In this document: positions 5,506 through 12,320 of the stretch, piece after piece | How positions within the stretch are numbered: the stretch's first letter is position 1 | Layout: every line of letters begins with the position of its first letter | Program-made: the position numbers and the translations under genes | Assembly: GCA_030689875.1 (NCBI GenBank) | Contig: JAUYHR010000186.1 | Location: 1 to 12,515, forward strand | Source: Nanobdellota archaeon | Lineage (GTDB): Archaea; Nanobdellota; Nanobdellia; Pacearchaeales; GW2011-AR1 | DNA length: 12,515 nt | Reading direction: 5' to 3' | The notes under the pieces: generated by a model | Seen by the model: only the letters and a program-made list of their open reading frames with translations | Databases searched by the model: none | What the model was told of the DNA's origin: nothing

Positions 5506-6879
5506 TTAAGGAGATTGTTTAGAATTTTTTATTTTATCACACCAATGATAATGATATTTAGCGCTTTCCTCTATTACTTCTTTATTTCTTTCTAATATCT
5601 CTAATATATTTTCAAAATATTTCGCGTTTGACAGGTATTCAGCATATTTTATATCTATCCTGTATTTTTTTAAATTTTCTGCTTTTTTAACATTTTCTTT
5701 TGCAAGATTAATTGCTTTTGTAATATATTCTATATCTTTATAACATCCATCTTTATCAAGAGAAGAATATGCAAAAGCAATGTCTCTATATATCCAGGGA
5801 CTTGGGGCTATCTCAGTTGCTTTAATAAAATTCTCAATGGATTTTAGTTCAAAATCTTTAGTATCTAATGATTCATAAGCTCTACCTTTACAATAATATG
5901 CTCCAAAAGAGTTTGGATTTAATTTAATTTCCTCGTCAAGATATTTAAGAGATTCATTAATTAATTTAGTATGCTCTTTTTTCATTGAATCTTTACGGAA
6001 TTCTATATTCTTTTTTTTCAAACATTCTTCTTTTTGACTTTCGGTTGCAAGAGAGCTGTATCCATAATAAGGGTCTCTATATCTTTTACAATCTTCAATT
6101 TCTTTATCGAGCTCATCTTTAAGCTTATTTTTTATTTTATTAGCATATACAATAGTTTTTGCGCCTCTCCAGCCATATGCTATTCCTAAAAGTTTTTTCT
6201 CATCTAAATTTATTAAAGAACCCTTTGGAAGATCATGTCCTTTTAGATAATAATTATCCGAATAATGTTCTTTGTCCTGAATTTCTCCAATACTTGCTTC
6301 AATATTTTCATCTCCCTTATTAACTGGATCGTTTGGATTTGCGGGATTATGTTTTCCATTTGGATCATATCTAATAAACATGTGCCCTAATGATCCTCCA
6401 ACTATAAGTTCTGCTGGTCCTTCAATAATTTTTTTTTCAAAACTCACTGCATAAAAAGGAAGATTATTTGCTTGGCCAACCCCTAAATAATAAATTGAAT
6501 AAATATAACATGTTGGAAGATCACCTGGAAAAAGAGGCGCCTCATCATTGTCATGCGCAAGAGAATAGTCAACACTATTTATAGTTGAATAAATTTTTTT
6601 TGACAAATCTGAAAGTTCCTGCTTTGTGTAATGTGTTTTTTTAATAAACTTTTTTGAAAGATCTATTACTTCATCTAATTTTTTAAGAGAGAGATGAGAA
6701 CCGGCTATTCCACTATCTTCAATCATTACCATTTTATGAGCAAATGTGTCATATTTCGGTTGATAATTTTCTTTTTCTGGTGTTTGAGCATTTACAGAAT
6801 TAAAATATGGAGCTCCTATTAAAGCTAATCCAGCAATTCCTGTTTTTAATTTTCTTATTAAACCTTTTCCACTTGTCAT
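5506..6879 (-). CDS. secreted transglutaminase-like protein with TPR repeats, 457 aa
   Basis: Residues 1-31 form a signal peptide (basic start, hydrophobic LKTGIAGLALIGAPYF, cleavage probably after VNA). Residues about 60-240 match the pattern of transglutaminase-core proteins of the SirB1/TPR type: Cys124 in LPTCYIYSIYYLGVGQANNL, then LPFYAV, His166 in GHMFIRYDPNG and ENIEAS at 191-196, the usual Cys-His-acidic order. From about 304 to the end are TPR-like helical repeats (YLDEEIKLNPNSFGAYYCKG, then SIENFIKATEIAPSPWIYRD). Such domains are cysteine enzymes (peptide cleavage, amide transfer or crosslinking); which reaction occurs here is not known. It has its own TATA box and is divergent from the pilin-like operon at 6995, so it may act on those surface proteins. 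That is inference. Confidence 0.75.
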   Translation of the reverse strand: MTSGKGLIRKLKTGIAGLALIGAPYFNSVNAQTPEKENYQPKYDTFAHKMVMIEDSGIAGSHLSLKKLDEVIDLSKKFIKKTHYTKQELSDLSKKIYSTINSVDYSLAHDNDEAPLFPGDLPTCYIYSIYYLGVGQANNLPFYAVSFEKKIIEGPAELIVGGSLGHMFIRYDPNGKHNPANPNDPVNKGDENIEASIGEIQDKEHYSDNYYLKGHDLPKGSLINLDEKKLLGIAYGWRGAKTIVYANKIKNKLKDELDKEIEDCKRYRDPYYGYSSLATESQKEECLKKKNIEFRKDSMKKEHTKLINESLKYLDEEIKLNPNSFGAYYCKGRAYESLDTKDFELKSIENFIKATEIAPSPWIYRDIAFAYSSLDKDGCYKDIEYITKAINLAKENVKKAENLKKYRIDIKYAEYLSNAKYFENILEILERNKEVIEESAKYHYHWCDKIKNSKQSP

Positions 6880-6900
6880 AGCATAAAATACAAAGACGCG

Positions 6901-6910
6901 CTTATAAATA
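6901..6910 (-). promoter_or_regulatory. TATA box for the transglutaminase-like gene
   Basis: On the minus strand this reads TATTTATAAG, 22-31 bases before the ATG at 6879-6877, giving a leaderless start. Confidence 0.65.
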
Positions 6911-6965
6911 TTGCTTCTGTGATTATTATTAAATGACTACTTATGCAAAGTAATTTTTCAGATAA

Positions 6966-6973
6966 TTTATATA
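6966..6973 (+). promoter_or_regulatory. TATA box for the pilin-like operon
   Basis: TTTATATA lies 22-29 bases before the ATG at 6995 and drives the 243-, 198- and 162-aa genes if they form one operon. It is about 55 bases from the divergent TATA box at 6901-6910. Confidence 0.6.
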
Positions 6974-6994
6974 TTTAATTCTAATTTTTATATT

Positions 6995-7726
6995 ATGAAA
7001 AGAGGTCAAATAACAATTTTTATAATCATTGCAATTCTTATCCTCGCTATTGTTGTCTTATTTTTTACTCTTCGCGGGAATCTTAATTTGCCGGGAAAAC
7101 CAGTTTCTCCTGAAACAGCTGAAATACAAAATTTTGTTCAGGAATGTTTAGATGAATCCTCAGAATCTGCAGTTTTTGATATTGCAGAAAAAGGCGGTTA
7201 CGAAGATCCTTTAAAAGTTTCTTCTACAATTGTTTTTAATACTCCTTACTATCTTAAAAATAATAAAAATTTAATGCCCAGCAAAGAAAAAATTCAAGAC
7301 GAAATTTCAAAGCATATTTTAAAACAAATTGAATTCTGTATTGATGATTTTGCTCTTTTTCCAGAGTATGAAATTACAAAAGGCGAGATGAGCATAGAAA
7401 CTAAAATTGAACAAGAAAGAGTTTTAATTGAAATAAATTATCCTTTGACAATAATTAAAGATGATTCAAAATCTAAAATTGAAGATTTTTCATCAGAAGT
7501 TCCCGTGAGATTTGGAATTGTTTATGACTCTATTTTAGACTTTATCATTCAAAGTATAAATTCTAAAGGTGTTTGTATAAATTGTTTATTAGATATTTCA
7601 AGTAAAAATAATTTAAAATCAGAATTCTCTAATTATGACAACAAAACAACCATCTTTATAATTAATGATCCACAATCTAAATTAAACGATAAAGAATTTG
7701 TTTATGTTTTTGCAAATGAATATTAA
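6995..7726 (+). CDS. pilin-like secreted protein (MKRGQ type), 243 aa
   Basis: Begins MKRGQITIFIIIAILILAIV, a basic KRGQ followed by a hydrophobic helix to about residue 26, the class III pilin-like signal layout. The mature part opens with IQNFVQECLDESSESAVFDI and AEKGGYEDP, then a helix with IEFCIDDFALFPEYEI and a strand-rich C-terminal half with CINC at 193-196. From memory, proteins with MKRGQ...V..CL...SE.A....GGY are very common in Pacearchaeota/Woesearchaeota and uncharacterised. The expected role is a surface or pilus-like subunit exported across the single membrane. It is first in a three-gene run and has a TATA box; the next gene starts 31 bases after its stop. Confidence 0.8.
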   Translation: MKRGQITIFIIIAILILAIVVLFFTLRGNLNLPGKPVSPETAEIQNFVQECLDESSESAVFDIAEKGGYEDPLKVSSTIVFNTPYYLKNNKNLMPSKEKIQDEISKHILKQIEFCIDDFALFPEYEITKGEMSIETKIEQERVLIEINYPLTIIKDDSKSKIEDFSSEVPVRFGIVYDSILDFIIQSINSKGVCINCLLDISSKNNLKSEFSNYDNKTTIFIINDPQSKLNDKEFVYVFANEY

Positions 7727-7757
7727 AATAAAAAATTAAATTTAATAAAATGAGATA

Positions 7758-8354
7758 ATGAAATCCAAAAAATCCCAAGACGTAAAATCAAAGATTTCGT
7801 CAGTTTCGCTTTTTCAGGAAAAAAGATCCCAAATGAAAATTCAGCAGATGGCGTTTATGCTGATAGCAGTCATGATATTTTTTGCTTTGGTTGGTTTGCT
7901 TATTTTATCTGTGGGATTTTCCGGATTAAAAGAAAAAGCAAGCGCTTTGCAGGAAGAAAATGCGAAGCTGTTAGTTTCAAGATTAGCTAATTCACCTGAA
8001 TTCTCGTGCGGACAGGCGTTTGGAAGCAAAGAAAATTGCATTGATTTAGATAAAGTATTTGTTTTAAAAAATAATATAAATAATTACAAAAATAAAAATA
8101 AAAATTTCTGGGGGGTTTCAGATATTGAAATAATAAGAATTTATCCAGCAAATAAAAACCTCATCTGCGCAAGCGCAAATTATCCCGATTGCGACACTTT
8201 AAAACTTATTTCAGACCCCGAAGAAAAAACAACAGGCATATCTGCAGAAAATTTTGTTTCGTTATGCAGAAAAGAATATGATTCAGAAAGCTACTCAACT
8301 TATGACAAATGCGAATTAGGCAAAGTGGTTGTTTGGTATGAAAAAATACAATGA
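7758..8354 (+). CDS. pilin-like membrane protein (KRSQ type), 198 aa
   Basis: The hydrophobic helix (about 31-52) is preceded by EKRSQMKIQQMAFMLIAVMI. The KRSQ/hydrophobic boundary is again pilin-like, so processing near Gln25 is plausible. The first 25 residues are basic and polar, and an alternative start is the ATG at 7833 (MKIQQ...), which would drop the processing site; the longer start keeps it and is preferred. A short helix SGLKEKASALQEENAKLLVSR follows the membrane segment, and the extracellular part has paired Cys (FSCGQAFGSKENC, ICASANYPDC, SLCRKEYDS...YDKCEL) suggesting disulfides. Similar proteins are, from memory, regular neighbours of the MKRGQ family in DPANN genomes. Function is inferred to be a minor subunit of a pilus-like or secretion structure. 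Confidence 0.75.
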   Translation: MKSKKSQDVKSKISSVSLFQEKRSQMKIQQMAFMLIAVMIFFALVGLLILSVGFSGLKEKASALQEENAKLLVSRLANSPEFSCGQAFGSKENCIDLDKVFVLKNNINNYKNKNKNFWGVSDIEIIRIYPANKNLICASANYPDCDTLKLISDPEEKTTGISAENFVSLCRKEYDSESYSTYDKCELGKVVVWYEKIQ

Positions 8355-8422
8355 TAAAAATGGGTTTTTCTTTTCAAAAAAGAAAAGCTACAATGTAAAA
8401 GAAAACTAAAATAGCAAAAAAA

Positions 8423-8911
8423 ATGGAAAATAAAAAAGCTCAAGAAGAAATGGTGGGATTTGCCTTAATAATTATTTTAGTGTCGGTTATTTTGCTGGTT
8501 TTTCTAGCGTTTTCGTTAAACAAACCAAAAACAGAAGCGACAGAAAATTACGAAGTTAATAGTTTCCTGCAATCAACTTTGCAATATACTACAAATTGTC
8601 GGGCTTCCTCGGGAATTGAAAAATTCCAAACAATTCAAAACCTTATTTTTGAATGCGACCTTAAAAGTGAATGCTCAGATGGAAAAGACACTTGTAAAGT
8701 ATTAAATGAAACTTTAACGGATATTTTAAAAGAATCCTGGCCAACCGGAGAGGACAGGCCTAATAAAGGATATGAATTAATAATAAATACAGAAGAAGAT
8801 ATTCTCTTGAATATTCCAAAAGGAAATTTAACAAAGAGTTGTAAGAGCAGTTCTCAAAGTTTTTCTAAATCAAAGAAAGATTTCTTGATTAATTTTAAAG
8901 TTTGTTCTTAA
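8423..8911 (+). CDS. pilin-like small membrane protein (KKAQ type), 162 aa
   Basis: Starts MENKKAQEEMVGFALIIILV with a long hydrophobic helix through about residue 31. The KKAQE(E)M start is the typical N-terminal prepilin-like motif, with a Glu near position 5 of the mature chain as in type IV pilins (Glu5). The mature domain is short, with Cys at LQYTTNCRASS, FECDLKSECSDGKDTCKV and the C-terminal KSC...KVCS, so several disulfides are likely. It is the third gene of the run, 68 bases after the 198-aa gene, with no visible promoter of its own. Its stop is six bases from the stop of the convergent regulator. It is the most pilin-like of the surface proteins and could be the major subunit, but this is inference. 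Confidence 0.78.
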   Translation: MENKKAQEEMVGFALIIILVSVILLVFLAFSLNKPKTEATENYEVNSFLQSTLQYTTNCRASSGIEKFQTIQNLIFECDLKSECSDGKDTCKVLNETLTDILKESWPTGEDRPNKGYELIINTEEDILLNIPKGNLTKSCKSSSQSFSKSKKDFLINFKVCS

Positions 8912-8917
8912 TTTTTC

Positions 8918-9268
8918 TCAAATACTAATATTAATCACTATTTCATCAACTGCAATCTCCGGTTTGTGCCTAATTCGCTTTTTGGTCTTTTCTTCAATTA
9001 GTTCAATAAATCCAAATCTCTCAAGAAGCTTGATATCTTCCATTACTGACTTGAAATTTCTTTTAAGTTTTTTAGCAAGTTCATAAATTGATTTTGGCTC
9101 TTGAGTTTTTATAACATGCAACATTCTTGCTTTTTCATTATTCAATAATTGTCTTAAAGCGGACAATCCTTCAAAATTATAATCTGATTTAGAAATTTGC
9201 TTGTCTTTAATTAAATTAAATATTCCTTTTGATTCTTTTATTGTTATTTCCCGAGTTTTTGAGGTCAT
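8918..9268 (-). CDS. HVO_A0114-type winged-helix regulator, 116 aa
   Basis: Residues about 36-95 form a winged helix: ALRQLLNNEKARMLHVIKTQ, then KSIYELAKKLKRNFKSVMEDIKLLERFGFIEL (helix-turn-helix) and a wing. The C-terminal HKPEIAVDEIVINISI is the strand pair typical of the HVO_A0114 family of putative archaeal DNA-binding proteins. These are MarR-like regulators, mostly uncharacterised, sometimes found with toxin genes; no toxin is adjacent here. It faces the pilin-like operon end to end and its start region is back-to-back with the S-layer promoter. Tandem TTAATATATAT repeats upstream hint at autoregulation. A role in controlling S-layer or pilin genes is a reasonable guess from position only. 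Confidence 0.82.
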   Translation of the reverse strand: MTSKTREITIKESKGIFNLIKDKQISKSDYNFEGLSALRQLLNNEKARMLHVIKTQEPKSIYELAKKLKRNFKSVMEDIKLLERFGFIELIEEKTKKRIRHKPEIAVDEIVINISI

Positions 9269-9269
9269 T

Positions 9270-9314
9270 TTAATATATATGGTATTTCTTAATATATATC
9301 TGAAGTATATATTA
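9270..9314 (-). promoter_or_regulatory. tandem AT repeats covering the regulator's promoter
   Basis: TTAATATATAT occurs at 9270-9280 and again at 9289-9299, 19 bases apart, and a third, inverted half (TATATATTA) lies at 9306-9314. On the minus strand the 9289-9299 copy sits 21-31 bases before the ATG and is the likely TATA box; the copy nearest the gene overlaps the expected transcription start. The arrangement could be an operator for the encoded regulator. Confidence 0.4.
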
Positions 9315-9376
9315 GCTTCTTAATAAATTTTTTGCTTTAAAGAATTAATGGCAAGTGTATATTTAAAGTGATAACA

Positions 9377-9399
9377 CAAGGTTTATAAATAAAACCTTG
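9377..9399 (+). promoter_or_regulatory. S-layer promoter: TATA box inside an inverted repeat
   Basis: CAAGGTTT (9377-9384) and AAACCTTG (9392-9399) are a perfect 8-base inverted repeat that encloses the TATA box TTTATAAATA (9382-9391). Transcription would start near 9410, leaving a leader of about 265 nt before the ATG at 9676. A protein bound to the palindrome would block TATA binding. Confidence 0.6.
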
Positions 9400-9409
9400 A
9401 AAAAAGAGC

Positions 9410-9675
9410 GTTTTTGACTGCTTGATTAGTCTGGGAGCAGTAAGCTTTTTAAAGAAAAATAAATTAGAACAAATACATCTTATTAATTAAGATGACAAAT
9501 CTACAGGGAATAGATTTAATATCTGCCTTGTGGAAATGTTTCAACATTCAGCCTCCCTGTGCTGTAGTTGAAAAAAACAGATGTCGCCGTAGGCGACATG
9601 CGGGGTGAAATATTCCCTATATCCAAACGGCAAACAAAATGTTTGTCAAATGAAAGGAGGTTTAAAAAAATAAAA
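9410..9675 (+). ncRNA. structured 5' leader of the S-layer mRNA, possible cis-regulatory RNA
   Basis: Between the promoter and the S-layer ATG are several inverted repeats: 9417-9422/9436-9441; 9503-9509/9554-9560; 9535-9540/9543-9548; a perfect 8-bp hairpin with a GTA loop, 9581-9588/9592-9599; and 9629-9636/9640-9647 just before the ribosome-binding site. Two pairings compete. AGGGAATA (9505-9512) can also pair with TATTCCCT (9611-9618). GCCTCC (9551-9556) can pair with the Shine-Dalgarno GGAGG plus a wobble T (9656-9661). This is the layout of a translational switch. I recognise no known riboswitch class, and folding was done by eye. Confidence 0.45.
9653..9662 (+). promoter_or_regulatory. 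Shine-Dalgarno of the S-layer gene
   Basis: AAAGGAGGTT lies about 14 bases before the ATG at 9676 and is the only strong ribosome-binding site in the window. It decides the start in favour of 9676 over the in-frame TTG at 9568 and fits a leadered, highly translated mRNA. Confidence 0.8.
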
Positions 9676-12171
9676 ATGAAAATTAATTTTAGAAAAATTT
9701 CGGCTGTAGCTGCTAGTTTAATTATGACTGGTATGTCTGCAGGATTCGCTGCTGCTGCAAATTACCCTGCTCCTTTCGTAGAAGCTGGTGTAGCTAATGC
9801 AGCAATTGTTTCTGGTTCAGGTACTGGAGTTTCGGCTCTGGATGCTGTTGAAGCTGGAAACATTCAAGCAAATCTTAACTTAGGTGTAACGAGCACAAGT
9901 TCAACTCTGACTGGAGACTTTAAGCAATTAGATAAAACCAGCGACCACATAAATTTAGGTGATGCATTAAACGGACCTTTTGGTTCAACTGTTGATGATG
10001 ATGACTTAGATTTATTAGCTGACGGTGTTTATGTTGCTGAAGACTCAGATACATTTGATTATGAACAAAGAATTACTTTAGGTAGTCCTGAATTATCTCA
10101 TTTCAGAGATTCTGATTATGAGAGTTTAATTGGTGTTAGTGATAAGACTCCAACTATTGGAATAAATATCACAAGCAATCAATTTATCATGAACTATACT
10201 ATTGATTTCCTTGATGACGCAGAATCAGATGTTGTAAGTAGTGAACTTGATGATCTTGAAGGAAGTTTCTTACCTTTATTCGGCAAATCATTCTATGTCT
10301 CAGATTGGGACAATGGAACTACTGCAGGAGTAACAGGAAAACTTACTTTACTTGACTCAGCCGCAAAAGGAGTTGTTAAAGAGGGCGAAGTTACAACTGT
10401 AACCCTTGGAGCAACTACTTACGATGTTGCTATTGATTATATAGATGCTGATAGTACAGCATTGTCAGTTAATGGAGTAATAACTTCTGATTTATCAGAA
10501 GGAGAAACTGAAAAATTAGCTGATGGAACATTTGTAGGAGTTACTGATGTTAGAAGACTTGAAGTTGGCGGAGAAATTGGTACAGTAGAATTTAGCTTAG
10601 GTTCAGGAAAACTTGAACTTGAACATAATACTGAAATCCAATTAAACGACGATACTGTCTCTGATGTTAGAGCATATCTTTACCATAGTGCAGGAGGATC
10701 TGGAACTGCTAAAGTAGATAAAATTGCAATTGAATGGAAATCAGATACTGATTCATTTATTACACCCAAATCTGAACTTACTCTCCCAGGAATGGGGGGT
10801 TTGAAATTCAGCATGACTGAATTTGTAAGACCAACAGAAGATGTAATTAGGGTGCAAAATGATGGTGATGATAGTGTTGAATTAAGAGTTCCAATTAAAG
10901 ATGGAATTGCTGCAATAAATCTATTTTATTCTAACTCTACTGATGAGTTAATCGGTATTGGTGAAGCTGCTGATAAAAAACTTGCAACTTCCCCTACAAA
11001 TAGACTTACATTTTGGGAGAAAAAGAGAAATGCAGATTGGCACACACAATTTGTAGTTACATACAATGATTCTGATACTGGAGAATCGTACTTATTGGAT
11101 TTAAGACCAAGAGCAGATACTGGAAATAATAGAAATGAAACAGATGTTTACAATGTAGTAACTGGAGAATTTGAATCTACAAATAAAATAGCTGGAGATC
11201 AAGTTACTATTGGTGATGCTTCATTTACTATTGAAACAATTTTTGTAAATGCAACTGATGAATATGTAAATATTACAGCAGGTACAAATACAAATTTCTA
11301 TACTATCTATTCGACTGGTGGATTGAGAATGTATTTGCCTTATATGGTTGGATGGGAAGATTATACCCCTGCAGCTGATGAGGTAACGTTACACAATGTT
11401 TATCCAGAAATAGTTCCAGCTGGAACAGGAGCATTTAACCTAACTAGAGCAGGTGATGGTGATGCTGTAGCTGCAAAGCCTGAAGGCCATAATAACGGGA
11501 CATGGTATCTTACATTTGATGGAGAAGACAAGGATGATAACATTGCTGCTGGAAGTGCATTTGAAGTAAGGATTAATGATAGAGGTACTACTGATACAGA
11601 ATTGTACATAGACCAAGTTAATACTACTGGAACATTTGCAGGATCTGGAGGTGTACAAGGTATAGAACAAGCAAATACTAATGTTTATGCCGCATATTTA
11701 TATGATGATGTTGCTGCAAAGGTACTTCATTATACAGACCCAGACCAAGACTATGTTGAGGTTTATTATCCAAGTGCAACTAATGGCGCATCTGAATCTT
11801 ATGCAAAAGTGTTCTTAACGGACGTTTCTGCAACGAGTGTGCCTGAAGGAGGAGCTGTTCTTGTAAAAGATACTGAAGTTAGTAGTGTAGCGACAAAGAA
11901 TCTTATTATTGTTGGAGGAAGCTGTATTAATTCAGCTGCTGCAACATTAGTTGGAGGCGCTTTCTGCGGGGAAGCTTGGACTACTGCAACAAATGCAGGT
12001 TCAGGTCAATTCGTAGTTAAAGCATATCCTGATTCAACATTAACAAGCGCTCTAGCAATGCTGGTCGCTGGTTATGAAGCTGCAGATACTCAAGCTGCAA
12101 GTACTTATGTAAGAACACAGACATTCGATTCGAGTGCTGTTGCTTATACAGGACCTGTAGTAAGTGTCTAA
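9676..12171 (+). CDS. S-layer protein, 831 aa
   Basis: Forms the outer protein lattice. Start at 9676 gives MKINFRKISAVAASLIMTGM, a Sec signal peptide with probable cleavage after the AAAA stretch near residue 28, followed by NYPAPFVEAG, the well-known N-terminal signature of Methanococcus-type and DPANN S-layer proteins, and SGVSALD-like GTGVSALDAVEAGNIQANL. The middle is acidic and strand-rich with many Asp, Thr and Gly, including potential N-glycosylation sequons (for example NETD, NGTW). Near residue 742 NLIIVGGSCINSAA and LVAGYEAADTQAAS match the C-terminal S-layer domain. No C-terminal membrane anchor is visible; the protein ends GPVVSV. Codons are less AT-biased than the neighbours, as expected for high expression. 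Promoter, leader and terminator flank it as a single-gene unit. Confidence 0.93.
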   Translation: MKINFRKISAVAASLIMTGMSAGFAAAANYPAPFVEAGVANAAIVSGSGTGVSALDAVEAGNIQANLNLGVTSTSSTLTGDFKQLDKTSDHINLGDALNGPFGSTVDDDDLDLLADGVYVAEDSDTFDYEQRITLGSPELSHFRDSDYESLIGVSDKTPTIGINITSNQFIMNYTIDFLDDAESDVVSSELDDLEGSFLPLFGKSFYVSDWDNGTTAGVTGKLTLLDSAAKGVVKEGEVTTVTLGATTYDVAIDYIDADSTALSVNGVITSDLSEGETEKLADGTFVGVTDVRRLEVGGEIGTVEFSLGSGKLELEHNTEIQLNDDTVSDVRAYLYHSAGGSGTAKVDKIAIEWKSDTDSFITPKSELTLPGMGGLKFSMTEFVRPTEDVIRVQNDGDDSVELRVPIKDGIAAINLFYSNSTDELIGIGEAADKKLATSPTNRLTFWEKKRNADWHTQFVVTYNDSDTGESYLLDLRPRADTGNNRNETDVYNVVTGEFESTNKIAGDQVTIGDASFTIETIFVNATDEYVNITAGTNTNFYTIYSTGGLRMYLPYMVGWEDYTPAADEVTLHNVYPEIVPAGTGAFNLTRAGDGDAVAAKPEGHNNGTWYLTFDGEDKDDNIAAGSAFEVRINDRGTTDTELYIDQVNTTGTFAGSGGVQGIEQANTNVYAAYLYDDVAAKVLHYTDPDQDYVEVYYPSATNGASESYAKVFLTDVSATSVPEGGAVLVKDTEVSSVATKNLIIVGGSCINSAAATLVGGAFCGEAWTTATNAGSGQFVVKAYPDSTLTSALAMLVAGYEAADTQAASTYVRTQTFDSSAVAYTGPVVSV

Positions 12172-12205
12172 ATCAGTTTAAAGTAAAAAATTTTATTTTT
12201 TATTT

Positions 12206-12243
12206 ATTCGAGGGCAAAAAACCCTCGAATCTTTTATTTTTTT
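12206..12243 (+). terminator. hairpin/T-tract terminator of the S-layer gene
   Basis: ATTCGAGGG (12206-12214) and CCCTCGAAT (12222-12230) form a perfect 9-bp stem around CAAAAAA, followed by a T-rich run (12231-12243). It begins 35 bases after the S-layer stop. Confidence 0.85.
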
Positions 12244-12281
12244 AATGACGGCGGGAGCTTTGTAAAGTCAAAATAAATTAT

Positions 12282-12300
12282 TAACACAAAGTTTTTATAT
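12282..12300 (+). promoter_or_regulatory. promoter of the downstream membrane protein
   Basis: TTTTTATAT (12292-12300) is a TATA box 21-29 bases before the ATG at 12321. It is preceded by TAACACAAAGTTT (12282-12294), which matches TAACACAAGGTTT in front of the S-layer TATA box at 12 of 13 bases. Confidence 0.6.
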
Positions 12301-12320
12301 GAAATAAATTATTTGATAAT

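Noticed and set aside
8366..8386. TTTTCTTTT/AAAAGAAAA inverted repeat as a terminator between the 198- and 162-aa genes
   Set aside because: The stem is A/T only and is not followed by a T-tract; the genes look co-transcribed.
8351..8398. 15-codon reading overlapping the stop of the 198-aa gene as ATGA
   Set aside because: Too short to support, and the region is an A/T-rich spacer with a weak inverted repeat.
9501..9660. A known riboswitch class (TPP, cobalamin, c-di-GMP, fluoride) in the S-layer leader
   Set aside because: None of the conserved core sequences of these classes as I know them is present; only loose resemblance such as AGCCTCC was seen.
9568..9675. In-frame 36-codon upstream extension of the S-layer protein from a TTG
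   Set aside because: The extension has no signal-peptide character, covers the strong hairpin, and the Shine-Dalgarno and the true signal peptide both point to the ATG at 9676.
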